Assembly: GCF_019175285.1 (NCBI RefSeq)
Contig: NC_056522.1
Location: 236,861,781-236,925,780, forward strand
Length of the DNA stretch: 64,000 nt
Source: Sceloporus undulatus
Taxonomy: Eukaryota; Chordata; Lepidosauria; Squamata; Phrynosomatidae
Reading direction: 5' to 3'
The position numbers and the translations under genes are program-made. Shown piece by piece: positions 32,401 to 47,674 of the stretch (position 1 is the stretch's first letter; each line of letters starts with the position of its first letter). The notes beneath the pieces were generated by a model. It ran no database searches. It saw nothing but the letters and a program-made list of their open reading frames with translations, and was not told the DNA's origin.

Positions 32401-35177
32401 AAACAGCATACCTCCAAAGTAACCCAAAGCAGCTTTATTTTGGCCTATCTATTCAGGCCCACAGTTATTGAATGTATCAGGTAACTAGCATCCTCCCTCT
32501 CCCCCCAATCTAAATTGCCATGTAAAAAAACCCAGCCTTGAACAGTTTCTGTTCTGCAAGACAATACTGTATGGGCTAATTTATAGTGGCAGGGTGGAAA
32601 TATTAAAACAAACATAGCACTAGTACTGAAAATGTAAGATATACATTCTGCGAACTTTTAAAATCAATCAATCAAGAGCGTTAATAAACAAATACAGGTC
32701 TGAATTCCAATTGTTAAGAAGTGCTTCTGCCAAACCCATGCCTGTTGGATATAGGAATAATTTTTTGAAAAGGCTATTGAGATAATTCAGATAAAATACA
32801 ATGTTGAACTAAGATATTTTATACATTATTGAATATCTTATTTTCTTAATCACAGGACAATTTGGAATTTAATAGCTGTAGCTTATAATAAGAGAAATGA
32901 AAGTGACAGTGCTTGTTGGTGTGAAAGGTTTTGCTCTGGAGTTATAAAGTATCATTCCATTGTTTCAAACACAATTGTACACTCCTCTCAAAAAGCAAAA
33001 ATAATATTCTTATCACCTTCTATTTATCCCATGCTGGTTTTGAACATAGAAAAGAGCAACAAAATTCATACCTAATTCCAAGAGAACACGAAGGTTTCTC
33101 ATAGCATTGGTCATCTCACCAAGTTTTGTATACACTTCATTCATCCGAGGGTAAATTCCATTCAAAGAATTCACATCAAACAGCTTTTGAAAATGAGAGA
33201 CAATTGCATACAAGGTGTGTTGGGAAGGCATATGACTCTTCTGTAAGATGCCAGAGATGAGAAAGAGATTATTATACTGTAGTTTTTAACTTAAGTTAAA
33301 TATCACAATGGAGGGCTAGGGATGAAATCAGTCTAAAAACTAGAAATCTCCCAGTGATAAGCAGCAAACTGTATGGGATAGGATTTACAGGCAGACTAAG
33401 CAGGATAGGTTTACTAAAAAAGCAGGGGCAAATTTAACTAAAAAGGTGATATCATAGCCCTGTTTAAATATTTGAAGGGCTGTCATATTGAGGATGGAGC
33501 AAACTTGTTTTCTACTGCTCCAGAGAATAGGATCCAGAACAACAGATGCAAACTACAAAATAGGGAAAGAAAAAGAAAAAGAGATACCGACTAAACATTA
33601 GGAGGAACTTCCTGACATTAAGAGCTGTTCAACATTGGAACACACTCCCTCGGAGAGTAGTGGAGTCTCCTCCTTTTGAGGTTTTTAAACAGGAGCTGCA
33701 TGGCCATCTGTCAGGGCTGCTTTGATTGTGAGTTCCTGCATGGCAGGGGGTTGGATTGGATGGCCCTTGGGATCTGTTCCAACTCTATGATTCTAAAGCC
33801 ATCTTTTGAAACCAAGGACCAATGTCACAAACAAAGTCATCTATAGTATCAAAATTATTATGATGCTTTATGTATATCTCAATAAACAAATAAATATTTG
33901 AGATTTTGCCCTGGATTAAAATGCAGGGATTTATACTAACATACAGAAAGAAAGAAGCTTCAGCCTAAAAGTGTGAACAAAAAACAGAATTTTAAGGGAA
34001 AACAGATACCTTGTCCTCATTTTCTACTTCTTCGGTCATTTCATCAACTAACCGCTGAAGGTCTTCAACTCTAACATCTTCCTTGTTATCCAGCACAGCT
34101 ACTGTATGCCAAGGCAGTAACAGCAGAAGCAGCTTTTTAAGGGAGCTATGTAAATTCTTGAAAGAACAAAAATCATGGTCAGAGGACAGCATAACTCCCA
34201 TTTTATATTTAATATTCTGAGCTCAAAGGTAACTGGTTCTTAACACAAGGGCCTAAATCCAAAACAAGACATCCGTTGACAGAACTGTTTTCATCACCTG
34301 GCCGAGGGGTGGGTGGGTTGTCTCTCTTCTTCCCACCGCAGCCGCAAACCCTGTTTTGGAAGACTGTGAGAACTTATGGAACCATTTTGTAAGAAATGCA
34401 AGATGCAGAGAAGAAAAAAATTCAGTCTTGGTGCTTCAGCAGAAGCAGCATGATGGAACAGGAGCTTTAGATTGCAGACTGGGGTGGATCTGTATCCCAA
34501 AAGGGGATGCAGTAGCGCATACTGGGAGGATGTATATCTGATCACAACTTTTTGGTTTTCACCCTGGCCTGTCCCCCACTGGAATATGGCCAGAAACCCT
34601 TTCAAAATCTGAATACCATCCCTGGACTTTAAAGGGTTCTTTCCCTGCTACCCCTACAGCTATCTAGAGAGATACTGTACACATGAACACACTTTCCATT
34701 ATTCCTTCCTTCCATGTATGTGTAAGGATAAACAGTCAGCCTTCTGTACCAATCGATTCCTTAATCACAGATTCAACATTCAATGGCATGAAAATATTTT
34801 TTAAAAAAACTAAAAAAACAAATCATTTTATATCAGGGACACCATTTGACTATGCCATTGTATATAATGGGACTTGAGCATCCATGGATTTGGGTATCCA
34901 CGGGGAATCCTAGACCCAAACCTCAGCAGATACCAAGGGTCCACTGTATATGCATGCAACTAGAAAACCAACTAGATTAGCCCCAGGAAGGAAAGCTGTG
35001 GTATCCGATTTATGTGAAGAACTACAGGAACATAAAAAATTACAATTTAAACAACTGGCCTCTTAATATAAACTAGCAAAGAATCAGATTATGGTGCCAG
35101 GAACTTCAAAGCTAATATTAATGGATTCAAACATGCTTTTTTTTCAGTCCCAGTTCTGGGAAAAGAGCAGGATACAA

Positions 35178-35214
<37 letters not shown>

Positions 35215-38200
35215 GCTGAAAAAAGATTTGATTATGAAAATTAAGGATTATGTTTAGCCTTTGGAAGGGTCAGACTCCCCACAAAAGTATGGCATATCAG
35301 ACTCAACTACAGATAATACTGCATAACATGCTTGCCAGCCTTAAATACTGTGCTTATAAGGAGACTGTACTTCCTCCTCACAAGACAAATGAGTGACAGG
35401 CAGAAAAATTCTAGGTATACTGGTCTGAAAATTGAGACAATTAGTCCCATGAAGTGGGAGATGAATTAATTATTTTACAAATTGGCACAAGTAGTAAGGG
35501 AGCTGGTAGATATGTGGGCATATTTTTTCTAAATATATTGCACGACCAGTAACCACACTCCTAGCAGGACAGATTGTGAGGTACAGTAGAAAAAGCAGCA
35601 GTAGGAAAACTCTGGCGTCCTATCACAATTGTTATTTGCACCATGCCTCACTGGTGGGAGAGGGCTGAACACATCATCATTCACACTCCATTCTACAGCA
35701 CCTTTGAAAGCCTTCAATTTACATTTTTTCCTACCTTTATTGTTTGGGAATGAGTAGCTAGAAGAAACAGCTAGAGTGTACTTGGTTTCTGTTTGTATTA
35801 TTATATCCATTTTTATATGTAACAGATTGTTTTACAAAATCATAAAGTAGACATCAATATATATTCTTCCTAAAATGGCCATAATGAGCTTTCCTCAACT
35901 TCTTATGGCAAATACACTTTTTGCTTCCCAGACATTCTGCTTCTCTGCTCTCTTCCTACAAAGGAGCTTATGAGCTTTGCACCAGATAGACACTAGATGC
36001 AGGTTTCAAATGGGTCTTTTGTATTTCTAAAGTGAGAACCCATTTTTACTGGTCTGCTCATACTACCTTTGTCATATCAAATTGTCACAATTTGTTAGCC
36101 TGCAGACCTTCCCTCTTATACCATCTGAAGACAATATGAAGACTGTATAACTCTTCTTTCCCCTGCATACTTTTTAAAATAACATCCTTGCTTGATGAAG
36201 CAACTTTGAGTATCATAAACTCACACATATATTTTTGCACAGTTTTGATTGGCATAAAGAGAGCCTGCATGACATACTGGTCTGAATGCTGGACTAAGAC
36301 TGGAGACTAGGGTTTGATTCCCAGCTGGGCCATGATAGGCACATCGCATGCCCTCAGCCTCAGAGGAGGGTAATGGCACTCCTCCTCTGAACAAATCTTG
36401 CCAAGAAAATCCCATGATATGGCTGCCATAAATCAGAAACAACCTGAAGGCACACAACAACAACAACAACAACAAGAACAACAACAACAAAAATATTACT
36501 ACAATATGGTGTTTGGATTCTGCCCTTTAGGCTGTTCAACACAATGAATGGGCAGGTTGGTAAAGAAATAATGGAATTCAAGGTTATATCACTTCAGATT
36601 AAAGTAAGGCTATTCACTGTTAATGCTTAAAAATGCCCCCGCAAGAAGTAAGCTAAAGTTACTGAGAGAAAGGATAAAGGCAGCCCTTTTCCCTGATGTG
36701 CTAGTTTACTACCTAGAAAAAGCATGCAACTTTTTTCACATCTTATTTTGCATAATGCATAGTACAGCTTTTAATAATTTAATGTGGAATGCTAAGCACA
36801 CCCACTTCACAAAGCAAAAAGTAATACTTTTTAAAAAGTACACAATTTTTATAGTGGGAGGATAGGTCCCTAAGTTTAAAGGAATGCAAGCATTAAAGCA
36901 AAAATCAGTAGTACCTTCAGGGACATTAGCTGGTCAGCCCACATTTCTACTGTGAGAGGAAGATGTTCAAATCCACATTCCTGTTCATTCTCTGTGGTAC
37001 AGCTTCGTGGTAGCCCTTTCCTCTGCATATGCATTACCAAGGGAGCTCTTCTTGGGCTTCTAATAATTGAGTCAATGCTGGACAGCACCTTTAACATGAA
37101 ATATTGGCCAAAAAAGACACACTGTTAACTTCAGAAAGAATCAGAAAGATACTCATTTTTTGCAGACTTTATTACTCATATCTAAGAGACAGAGGGCCCA
37201 ATCCTATGTATGCTTACATAGGCATTAGGAGCCACTGAATCTGAGTCTCAAGGGACTCTTACACACCTTTTCTCCTGATACTAAAAATTACACAGCACCA
37301 GCTACAAAATATTTGTTTCTCACTTTAGATAAGCTATCAGTTTCTTTAAAATGTTTTACACACAAACACTGTCTGCTGGGGCCCCTGGGTTTGTAATAGT
37401 GTGCACAATCAAGGTAGATCTGACTTACTGGATTTCAGTGGACAATTGAGCAAATGCTTAAAACTTCATTCAATGAAATCATAACACTTAAAAGTGGTGA
37501 ACTTTTCCCCCCTCCAAACTGTGCTCTGAGAAAAGCTACTATGGAGTTTCATTTACAATGCATCTGTCCCTACCCATCAACTTCTCTTTCCAGATGCATT
37601 TTTCTTTCATTTTTTTCTCCTGTGTCAATTGTTACTAAGGAAACAAGACTAAAACTGCAATCCTGAACACTTACTTCATACCAAGTAAATATGCAGAGGA
37701 CTGTGCTGCAAATCTGCACTGACTAGTGTATTTGTAGTTCTACAGTTAGAATGCATTCTAACCATGGAATTGCAAATACACTGGTTGGTGGAGAAATTAA
37801 CACAATAGGTGAATTCATACACAGCATCAGCTCATGGTTTGTGAATCCTGTAAGGAGTGAACCCTGTACAGAGGGTGGTCCTTGTACAGTGTGTTCTCAT
37901 TTCATCATCATTTACCATTCTCCCAGTAAAGAGTGAACACCAAACTACAGTTTAGCGTGCAATGTCTGAGACACAGTTTGAATTAAAGAGGCAATCCTAG
38001 TTTCTGCAAATCCAGTTTGTCCAGTATAACACACAACGATGGTTTAAATTAGAAATCGAGATGGGAAATCAATGTCCACATCAGAAGGAAATACACAAGT
38101 AAGTCAGGTACTACAAGTCCATGGTTGGTTGTTAACTCTAATCTGAACTTTTATTTTCTAATTCCCACAATCTGCCCCTACTAATGATCAACAGCTATTA

Positions 38201-38552
38201 CTTTGTATTGTAAAATTTTAGAACAGTCACTTCTGCATTCTGCTTTATGACATCATTGCATTTCTTATTCAATAATTTTGCAACAGAATCAGTTTGGTCA
38301 CACCATATTTTCTGGATGTGCAGCAAGAGAAATGCTCCATAGATTTTGGGCAACTAAGGTTTCTCAAAACTATAGTACTAGAAATTAGTACTAGTACTGC
38401 ACAGTTTGAAAACACATTTTGCATGCTATATATGTTTATTCTGTCCATTATAAGAGGCAGTACTCCACATGAGCTTGGTCTTTAAGGTAACACACAATAA
38501 ACTTCACTCATAAGTGCATGCTGATAGCCTATTTTAATAAAAGACACAGTAT

Positions 38553-38592
<40 letters not shown>

Positions 38593-41500
38593 GTTTTTGC
38601 TAAACGACCATGCTGCAGCAAACCCCAGATTCATGTTGATCCCCTTCTCAAAGTGGTCTCTTGCGCCTGTATTGAAATGGGAAGATTTTGCTTCCAACTG
38701 TAGAGCAGCCACAGCTCCACATGATGGATGAACTCCATGCTTCCCTTTTAGATTTTAACCGGACTGCTATATACTTTCTGTAGATCTTCTGAAAGAGCAT
38801 CCTACCTACCTGCAAGTATTTTCTGGAAACCTCCTGCAGTTGGTCTCCTCCTGTATTGCTTTTATGTTCTCTGTTTTCTTTGGTGTTCTCTTCTTCATTC
38901 TTCTCATGTGACCTTTAGAGCAAAAATCAAAAAGATTAAGAAGTAAAAAGACTGTCTTCTGAGGCTGGTAAAGAGTCCCAGAATTCTCTTCAACTTCAGA
39001 TCCCTTTTTGGTCATGTTGCACATATCTTTGAGGAGGCATCAGCTATGAAGATTTCCACAATATCTGGGGACAATATTCAGACATCCTATGGTACCATTG
39101 CTCCTATTCCTCTGCAAGGCTTTGCAGTGTCCCATTATCACAAGTTCACTTGTTTTCTTGCTATTTTTTTTAAAACCCTGCCTGACTGCAGAAAGAACAT
39201 ATTGCTGAGCTGCCCCTAACTTATTAATCTTAAAAACAGAGTTCTAGCACTCATATTCGATTAAAATTAAATACCTGATGTTCTTCAATGTTTTCTCCAG
39301 CTTCATCACTTGGTGTTTATAAAATTTTAACTCCTGCGCAGTTGGTCTATATAGGGAAGAAAATATTTAATGTAGAGTGGCTATTATGCTACTAGCAGTG
39401 AAGGATATCAGCTATGCATCTATGGTTACAGTTATATATTTCAGATATTTACGGGTACTTGTAAAAGACGACTTGATGTTACATGTTTTTGTACATTTAA
39501 GAATCAAAACTACAAAAATAGCTCTATCACTCACCTGATCTCCATCTCTTTCTTGATGTTTATGTTTTCACGTAACAGCTGCTCATTTCGGGCTTTTGTC
39601 TCAATTATCTGAGTCTGAAAAGACTTTAAAAACTTTATTATAAAAACACAGTCATACACACAGAGACAGAATTAATGTCAGTAACCTTATTTCATTTGTC
39701 CTCACAGCAAATTGATGAAGCAGGTCATTAGTACACATCCTTTATCAAAATGAGGAAATAAGTGTTGAAAACAATTATTTGCTCCAAGATTCACCCAGGG
39801 AATATACTGGTGACCTCTTAAGATGAAAATCCTAGCAATGCAAATTCACATAGCTCACTACTTTCACAGTATTCTATAAAACAAGAATGTAATTATTTGA
39901 TGTTAAACATTAAACAGATGAGCACACATAGTCAAAGATGGGAGAATGCTTCACACTATGCACACAATTCTGTTGATGCCCTGACTAACACCTGGGATAC
40001 TGATCTCTCCAGGGCTATACACAGTATCGCTCCCAAGTGTCCTTTCCGGCCTGCTTCCAATAAAAAGCCCTGGTATATGGAAGATCTCAGGGCAATGAAG
40101 CGGGCTGTGCAACAACTAGAGCGAAAATGGCGGAGACATCGGCGCTTATCCAACAAGACACTCCTCGAGTCTCTTTTGAAGGATTATGGAGTGGCAATTG
40201 GTGCAGCTAAGAATTCGTTCTATGCTGCATGAATTGCATCCGCGGAGTCGCGTCCGGCAGAGCTGTTCAGGGTTGTGAGAGAGCTTACTCAATCGGCTCC
40301 CCCCCTGAACCCACTATTGGTATCATCTAAAGCCTGCTGTGACGAGTTTAACAACTTCTTCGCGGATAAAATCTCTCGGCTAAGAGCCGATCTCGACGCT
40401 GTTATTAGTTCAGAATCGAGAGTAGAGGCATCCAGAGCTTCCGTGGACTCAGTTGTACTGGATCAGTTTGAGTCTGTTAGTACCGAGGATGTGGACAGGA
40501 TCCTCAGTAGCGTTAGGAAGACGACCTGCTCTCTCGATCCCTGTCCTTCATGACTGGCAGTTCAAGGGGGAACAGCGACAACAGAAATGTTGCGTCGTAT
40601 TATCAATTCATCCTTCAGGGAGGGCCTTTTTCCATCTAATCTCAAAACGGCCATCGTAAAACCTTTACTAAAGAAGCCCTCCCTTGACCTCCTAATTCGA
40701 AACAATTATCGGCCTGTATCTCTGCTGCCATTTTTAGGGAAGGTGATCGAGAGAGCAGTTGCCTCCCAGCTACAGAGGGTCTTGGAAGATACGGATTATC
40801 TGGACCCATTTCAAACCAGCTTCCAGACGGGCTTTGGGGTTGAGACTGCCATGGTCGCCTTAGTCGATGACCTCCGTCTGGGCATGGACAGGGGTAGCGT
40901 GTCCCTGTTAGTGCTCTTGGACATCTCTACGGCCTTCGATACCATCGACCATGGTATCCTTCTGGATCGCCTGGGGGAGTTGGGCATCGGAGGCACTGCT
41001 TTGCAGTGGTTCCGTTCCTACCTCTAGCAGATTCCAGATGGTGGAGCTGGGGGACTGTCGCTCCGATAGGAGGGCCCTTACATCTGGGGTCCCTCAGGGA
41101 GCGATTTTGTCCCCTATGCTATTTAACATTTACATGAAGCCACTGGGAGAGATCATCTGGAGACACGGGGCGCGGTGTTATCAATACGCTGATGACACCT
41201 AAATAGTCTTCTCTATGTCTCCGACTGATGCAGTGACTAAGGATGGCATCTCTCCGCTCAGTGCCTGTCTGGAGTCGGTAATGGGCTGGATGAGGGAAAA
41301 CAGACTCAGCCTGAATCCAGAGAAAACGGAAGTACTTGTGATAGGTTCTCCTGGTCCTGGGAAGGAGGTTTGTCCACCAGTCCTGAATGGGGTCACGCTC
41401 CCTGTGAAGGACTCAGTTCGCAGTTTGGGGGTGCTTCTTGACTCCTTGCTTCACCTGACTCCTCAGGTGGATGCGACAGTTAGGAGCACCTGTTATCAGC

Positions 41501-44500
41501 TTCGGCTGATACGCCAGCTGCATCCCTACCTGGACTGGGGGGACCTTGAAACAGTAGTACACGCACTGGTAACCTCTCGACTCGATTTCTGTAATGCGCT
41601 CTACATGGGGCAACCCTTGTACCAAACTCGGAAGCTGCAGTTGGTTCAAAATATGGCTGCCAGACTGGTCACTGGTAGCTCCAGGGCCAGCCACATAACA
41701 CCTGTACTAGCAGATCTGCACTGGCTGCCAATTCGCTTCCGGGCACAATACAAGGTGTTGGTTGTTACCTATAAAGCCCTAAATGGCTTGGGCCCAGAGT
41801 ACAGTGGTGCCTCGGGTTACGAAAGTAATTCGTTCCGCGGCCGCTTTCGTAACCCGAAAAGCCTTCGTAAGCCGAATTGCCATAGGCGCTAATGGGGAAA
41901 AGCCGCGTTTCGTGCGAAAAAGCCGAAAAAAGCACCAAAAATTTTCTTCGTAACCCGAAAAAACATTCGTAACCCGGAACAATGATTTCCAATGGGATAT
42001 TTTCGTATCCCGAAAATTTCGTAACCTGGGTATTTCGTATCCCGAGGTACCACTGTACTTGAAGGACCGACTCTCCCCATACAATCAGCCCCGCACTCTC
42101 AGATCTCGTGGGGAAAAACTTTTGAGTGTTCCCAAGACAAGATACGCAGTGACTGCGCAAAGGGCTTTTTCTGTGGTGGCCCCGCAGTCTTGGAACGCTC
42201 TCCCTGAGGAGCTCCACTTAGCCCCCTCCCTGGAGTCATTTAAGAGAAACCTTAAGACTCATTTATTTCGTCAAGCCTTCCCTCACATGTCCTGACTGTT
42301 TTGCTCCTGCATACTATTTATTGTATTTTTATATTGTTTTATTATTTTGATTGATTAATGATGGGTTTTAATGATATATAGTAGTATACGGTTTTTTTAT
42401 GAAGGACTTTAGCTGTTAATTTTGATTTTTAAACTGTGATTTTTATTGTATTATATTTGTAACCTGTATCGTATTGTATCTTATTCTGTTTGTAAACCGC
42501 CGTGATCATAGGAACGGCGGTATATAAATAAAATTTCAATCAATCAATCAATATCCACCTGATGAAAATAACCCACTCAGCCCATGCATCAAACACAGTC
42601 GACACCCCAAACAGAAGTGACAACACAAACGCTCATAAATTTACCACAGGTCTATGTTGAAGTGGGTGGGTGGCAGGGAGCGAGAGATTCTTACAAAGAA
42701 AATGGCATATCAGAAAGGCTTAAAAATTCTGCCCCTGCAGCTTTGCCCCTCCCCTCAAAAATGGAGCATTTCCTTCTTTGTTTTACCCATAGTTGCTTTC
42801 AAAAAATTAAATTTAGGTTTTTTTAAAAAAAAATGTCAGAAGGTTCAGTTATGGATAACCTGCACAGTATCTGCCTTGGCTCTATTGTGGCAAGGGCACC
42901 GGGCCTCCAGAATGTTGAGAAAGAAGCTTCTTTAGAGAAAGGGGGGAAGAAAGCAGTGTTTTAGACTTTTAAAAACCATAATGTCCAGATTAGAGGAAGA
43001 GCAAGTAAAATTAAGTAAAGCATACTGAGGGAGTTAGATTGAGTGAGGATGAGGAGCCAGTAAAAAGAATATTAAAAAGTGACAGAATTCAAAGACATAA
43101 CCATGTTAGTCTTTGTCAGTATACAAAGAGTTCTTTCAGCGCCTTTGAGACTAAATGAGAGAAAGAAATAAGTTGGTAGCATAAGCTTTTGTTAACTTAA
43201 GTCTACATCATCAGATACATGGAGTGAAGTACCCAGGAACAGAACTTTATAGCTATGAATGAGCAGGCTGTATGTGCAAATAGCAACAGAAATGCAAAAC
43301 CTGAGGCATGGTGGTAAGGTGACATGTTCAGTTGTAACAATGGTCATTTAGGGACTAAGGCAAGAAGATGTTGCCTAAATCCAAAGTGAGTCAATAATCA
43401 CATGAATGGTGGAGGGAGTTTTTGGAATGTAGTGTGACACTGGCTGGGAACCAGAAAGAGATATGACGAACTGGCCAAGAGAGATGTGGCTGGAGTGTTA
43501 TCTAGTGTTGTAGTATGCATATGTATACCAAGAAACCATTGCTGATGGACTGGAGTTTGTGGATATATTCTAATTTTGCTGTCTCTTTTACCAATCTTTG
43601 TAGTTTTTATGTTCAAGGACCATTGTTCTGAAGTCCAAGAGGGAATGCCCAAGAAGACTGAAGTGTTCTGCAACTTGTTTTTGTGTATTCCTATTTGTAT
43701 CTCTGATTCATGTCCATTTATCCTCTGGTGCAGAGGACTAGCCTGTTTACCCAAGGTAGTGCTGAAGGGTATTGTTGACAGAGGATGGCATATATCACAG
43801 AGGATGAGCAAGTGAAAGTCCCTCTAATATTGTGAGTGAAGTGATTAGTTTCTGAGTAGTTGTGGGGCAGAGTTGGCATCTGGGTTTGTGGCAAGTTCTC
43901 CTTATCTGTGTTGTATGTACGGTATGTCTTCCTGTAGGTAAGTAACTGTTTGAGATTGAGAGATTATCTGTAGGCAAGTAATGGCCTGCCACCAAGATCC
44001 CTTGAAAGTGCTACATCATCACCAGAATGGGCTGTAGTTCACTGATGATATATCTGAGTGGTCTCAGTTGGAAGCTGTATGTGGCCACTAGTGGGTTCTG
44101 CCATTTCTTATCTTCACTTTGTTCTGTATTAGATTAGTTCTGGGTACAAGTCTTGCTGTATTGATTTGGTTTTTTACTTCACATAGTGGGTACTATAGCT
44201 TGAGGAAAGTTTCTTGTAATTCCAGGAGTTTGATGTCTCCTGACTTGTGAGTCTGAGCAATCTATGCATTGGTATATAATGCACAGCAGGGTGGTTTTTT
44301 ATGGAGCAGATGGGGTTTTAGTTATGTTTTAAACGTTTGTATATTTTTATGTGATTTTATATTGTGTGTAGATGTTTTTAATTGTTTTGAATTTTACTGA
44401 AGTTTTAAATGTTTTGTCTATGAGCCGCCTTGGGTCCCTCCAGGGAGAAAGGTGGAATAAATGAAATAAATAGATAATAAAATAAATAACATAAAAGCTT

Positions 44501-47500
44501 ATACTTCCAACTTCTTTCTCTCAATGTCAAAGGTAATGCAAGATCTCTTTGCATTAGAAGCTGAGAATTAGTCGGCATAGCAAAGTAATGTGTTGATAGC
44601 ACATAACAACTAGTCATGACTGTTTTTCTCTTCTGGCAGGTATAAAAGAAAACAGCGAGGTTATGTGCCTTCCCTCCATTGTCGTCGTCATCATCATCTT
44701 ATTATTATTATTATTCCCACTAAAGTATTTATCAGCACGTATGAAGAAGCCGAGAACAAGCACCAGGAAGGGAGGATTCATGCACCTTGCCTCCAGAATG
44801 TTCCCTACATGAATGAAAGAAAAATAACTCACCAAGCGAAAGTGTTTGGTTTTATCTCTATAAATTGGGCAGTTTCCACATTCATGAGTATATGCCTTAC
44901 CATAAGCAAGGCTTTGTAATTTGCTGTGGCATCTATGTTCTTCAGGAATTCATCTTCTTTTTCCTCTCCTCCTCCTCCTTGTGTATGACTGCAGTCTCTC
45001 TTATATTTCCTGTGAAAGAAACAAAGTTAAAACAAATTTCACATCAGTGAAGTAAAAAGCTATGAAACATGAGAGGACGGAAAGTAGTCATTGAATTTTT
45101 ATCAATCTATTCTACACCACTACCCTTCAACCTTCAATCCCATTGGCAGAGCAGGGGCAGACAAGGCTGTGTTTTATCATTCTGCTTAATTTATATGCAG
45201 AATATATCTTATGGAAAGCAGGATTAGATTCAAGAAGAAACAGGTGTGAAAACTCGGGAAAGGAATATCAACAGTTTTAAGATAGCCAGATGACACTATA
45301 ATACTAGCAGAAAAAAGCAAAGACTTGGAACAGATGGCGTACATATCTTTACATTGAGTTAAAAAGAAATTTAAAAAATGAGATTTCCTATAGCTTGAGT
45401 CAGTCCTTAACCAAAATGGAGACTGTAGACAAGAAATCAGGAGAACAAGGAAGAATTGGAAAGGCAACTAGAAGTACTGGAAAGGCAACCATGAAGGAGT
45501 TAGATAAGATGCTCAAGTGTAAAGACATATCATTAACTACCAAAGACAGAATCATCCAGGCCACAGTATTTCCAATTTCTATAAAGGGGTAGAAAAACTG
45601 GACAGTGAAGAAACATTACAGGAAAATGATCAACTCATTTGAAATGTGGTGCTGCAGGAGAGTTCTCTGGGCAATATGGACTGATAAGACGAGAAATAAA
45701 TGGGTTTTAGAGCAAAGCAATCCTGAATTCTCACTAGAACAACCTAAACTGAGGCCGTTATATTTTAGACATATCACGCGACAATGTGATTGATAATTAC
45801 AGAATGCAATGTTTGCTAAAAATGGCAGTAGGCAAAGAGGCAGACTGCACTACAGGGGCATTAATTCAGTCCAGAACCCTGAGTATGTAAGATCTGAGCA
45901 AGGCAGTTCATGACCAGGACTCTTGGAGGTCTCTCATTCATAGGGTCACATAAGTTAATCAACTTGTTGGCAAATAGCGACAACAAAAACCCTTGGACAA
46001 GAACACGTTAAAGACTTTCATATCTTACTAATGCCTTGAATCTATTCAAACATTCTACATAACCAATACAGCATAACTTTATTTATATCCATGACTTTTC
46101 TTACCTTAGTTCTTTTCTGATTTGGTCAATCTGAGACTCATAATAATCAATTAGGCAACAAATCCTAGAGAGACAGGAAAAGGATGAAAGTTTGGAAGAC
46201 TTCTCCAATATTATTGAGTTTCTGATCTAGTCTAAGTTTCCCTGGGCTTTTGCTGGCAAGGTGGAAAGGAGGATGAATTTGGAAAGTGGGAAAAGAATTT
46301 CAGAACCTCTAAACAGCATGTGGAACCCTCAGCCCAGCTGACCCCATTCTCCTAAAAGAGACAGCTACAAAATCATCATAAAATGAGGGAAGTGGTAGCA
46401 ACTACACTGCTACTGTTAAAGTGGTCTCAACACAACACATAACATGTCCCTGAACAGCCTGTAATTCACCTCCTCCATTCTTAACATAATACAGTAGACC
46501 TTTGGTATCCGCTGGGGTTTGGTTCGAGGGCCCCTCGTGGATACCAAAATCCATAGACGTTTAAGTCCCATTATTACAATGGCATGGTGTCCCTTATATA
46601 AAATAGCAACATTTCAGAATTTATGTTTTTTGAATATTTTCAAGCTGTGGATAATTGAATCCATAGACATGAAGGACTGGCTGTAATCAGAAATATTAAA
46701 ACTGCAAAATTTGAGCTTTCCACAAAACTTAATCTCCTCAGCATTACAAAAACTATCAAACTGTACATGTACACAATTACTCACTGTTGATCCAAGCAAG
46801 TTCTTGGTGCTTGCTTGCAAAACTGCCGAAACATTTTTTTCTGCGTTGCAAGACGTTGCTGCTCCTCTGTGCCAACCCTAGAAAGCTCCTTCTCCAAACG
46901 GGCAATAGTATCTTCTTGTTCTCGCAACTTCTCAGACTGCTGGTTGTACTTTACCTACATGCAGAAAGAACGGAAGAGAATCACAGACACAGGATAATTC
47001 TGGGAAGAGAACTAATGGTAGATGACAATGAATTTATTAATTTTGAAGACCTCTCCTACTTTCTAGGAAGAGATTACTTATTTAATTTTTATGTATTTTT
47101 ATTGGAGGCATATTTAAAGTGTATCATAAAGTCAAAATAGTCAGTCATAACTCCATCATGGTATCAGTTCTACCACAATCTCAATGTGAGTTTTCATGCT
47201 CCCTGAAGTGTGAAGCAAAGTGTTGCTTCCCAGAGTTTCACTCCCATGTGGCAGCAAGGACAGTCAACTGCCCACACTCACTGCAAATTCTCTTGAGAAA
47301 GTCCCTTCTTGCCAAAGGAGACAGCAATAAAGGAAGCACTAAAGGAGGTCCACATTGATACCACAGGATAAGGAGGCGGGGGGGGGGGGGGGGGAGAGGA
47401 AAAAGTGCTGGCTCATTTTGTGGCATCCACATATGCCATCAATTAAGGAGCAGGCTTTATGCTTCCCTGTCTTGGTGAGTTCTACACAGAGCCAGCTATT

Positions 47501-47623
47501 CTTTCAATGCCTAGCTCCAAAAGGGTAGTGAGAACCAGAAATACAAGAAGTAACAAGTACTATGTAGAACTGAAGATGAAGCCACCTCCTCTTCCTGGGG
47601 TGACCTGCCTTTCTACTCCTGTA

Positions 47624-47674
<51 letters not shown>

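Noticed and set aside
38518-38703. Poly-threonine / poly-cysteine proteins
   Set aside because: They are direct products of the (CAA)n microsatellite.
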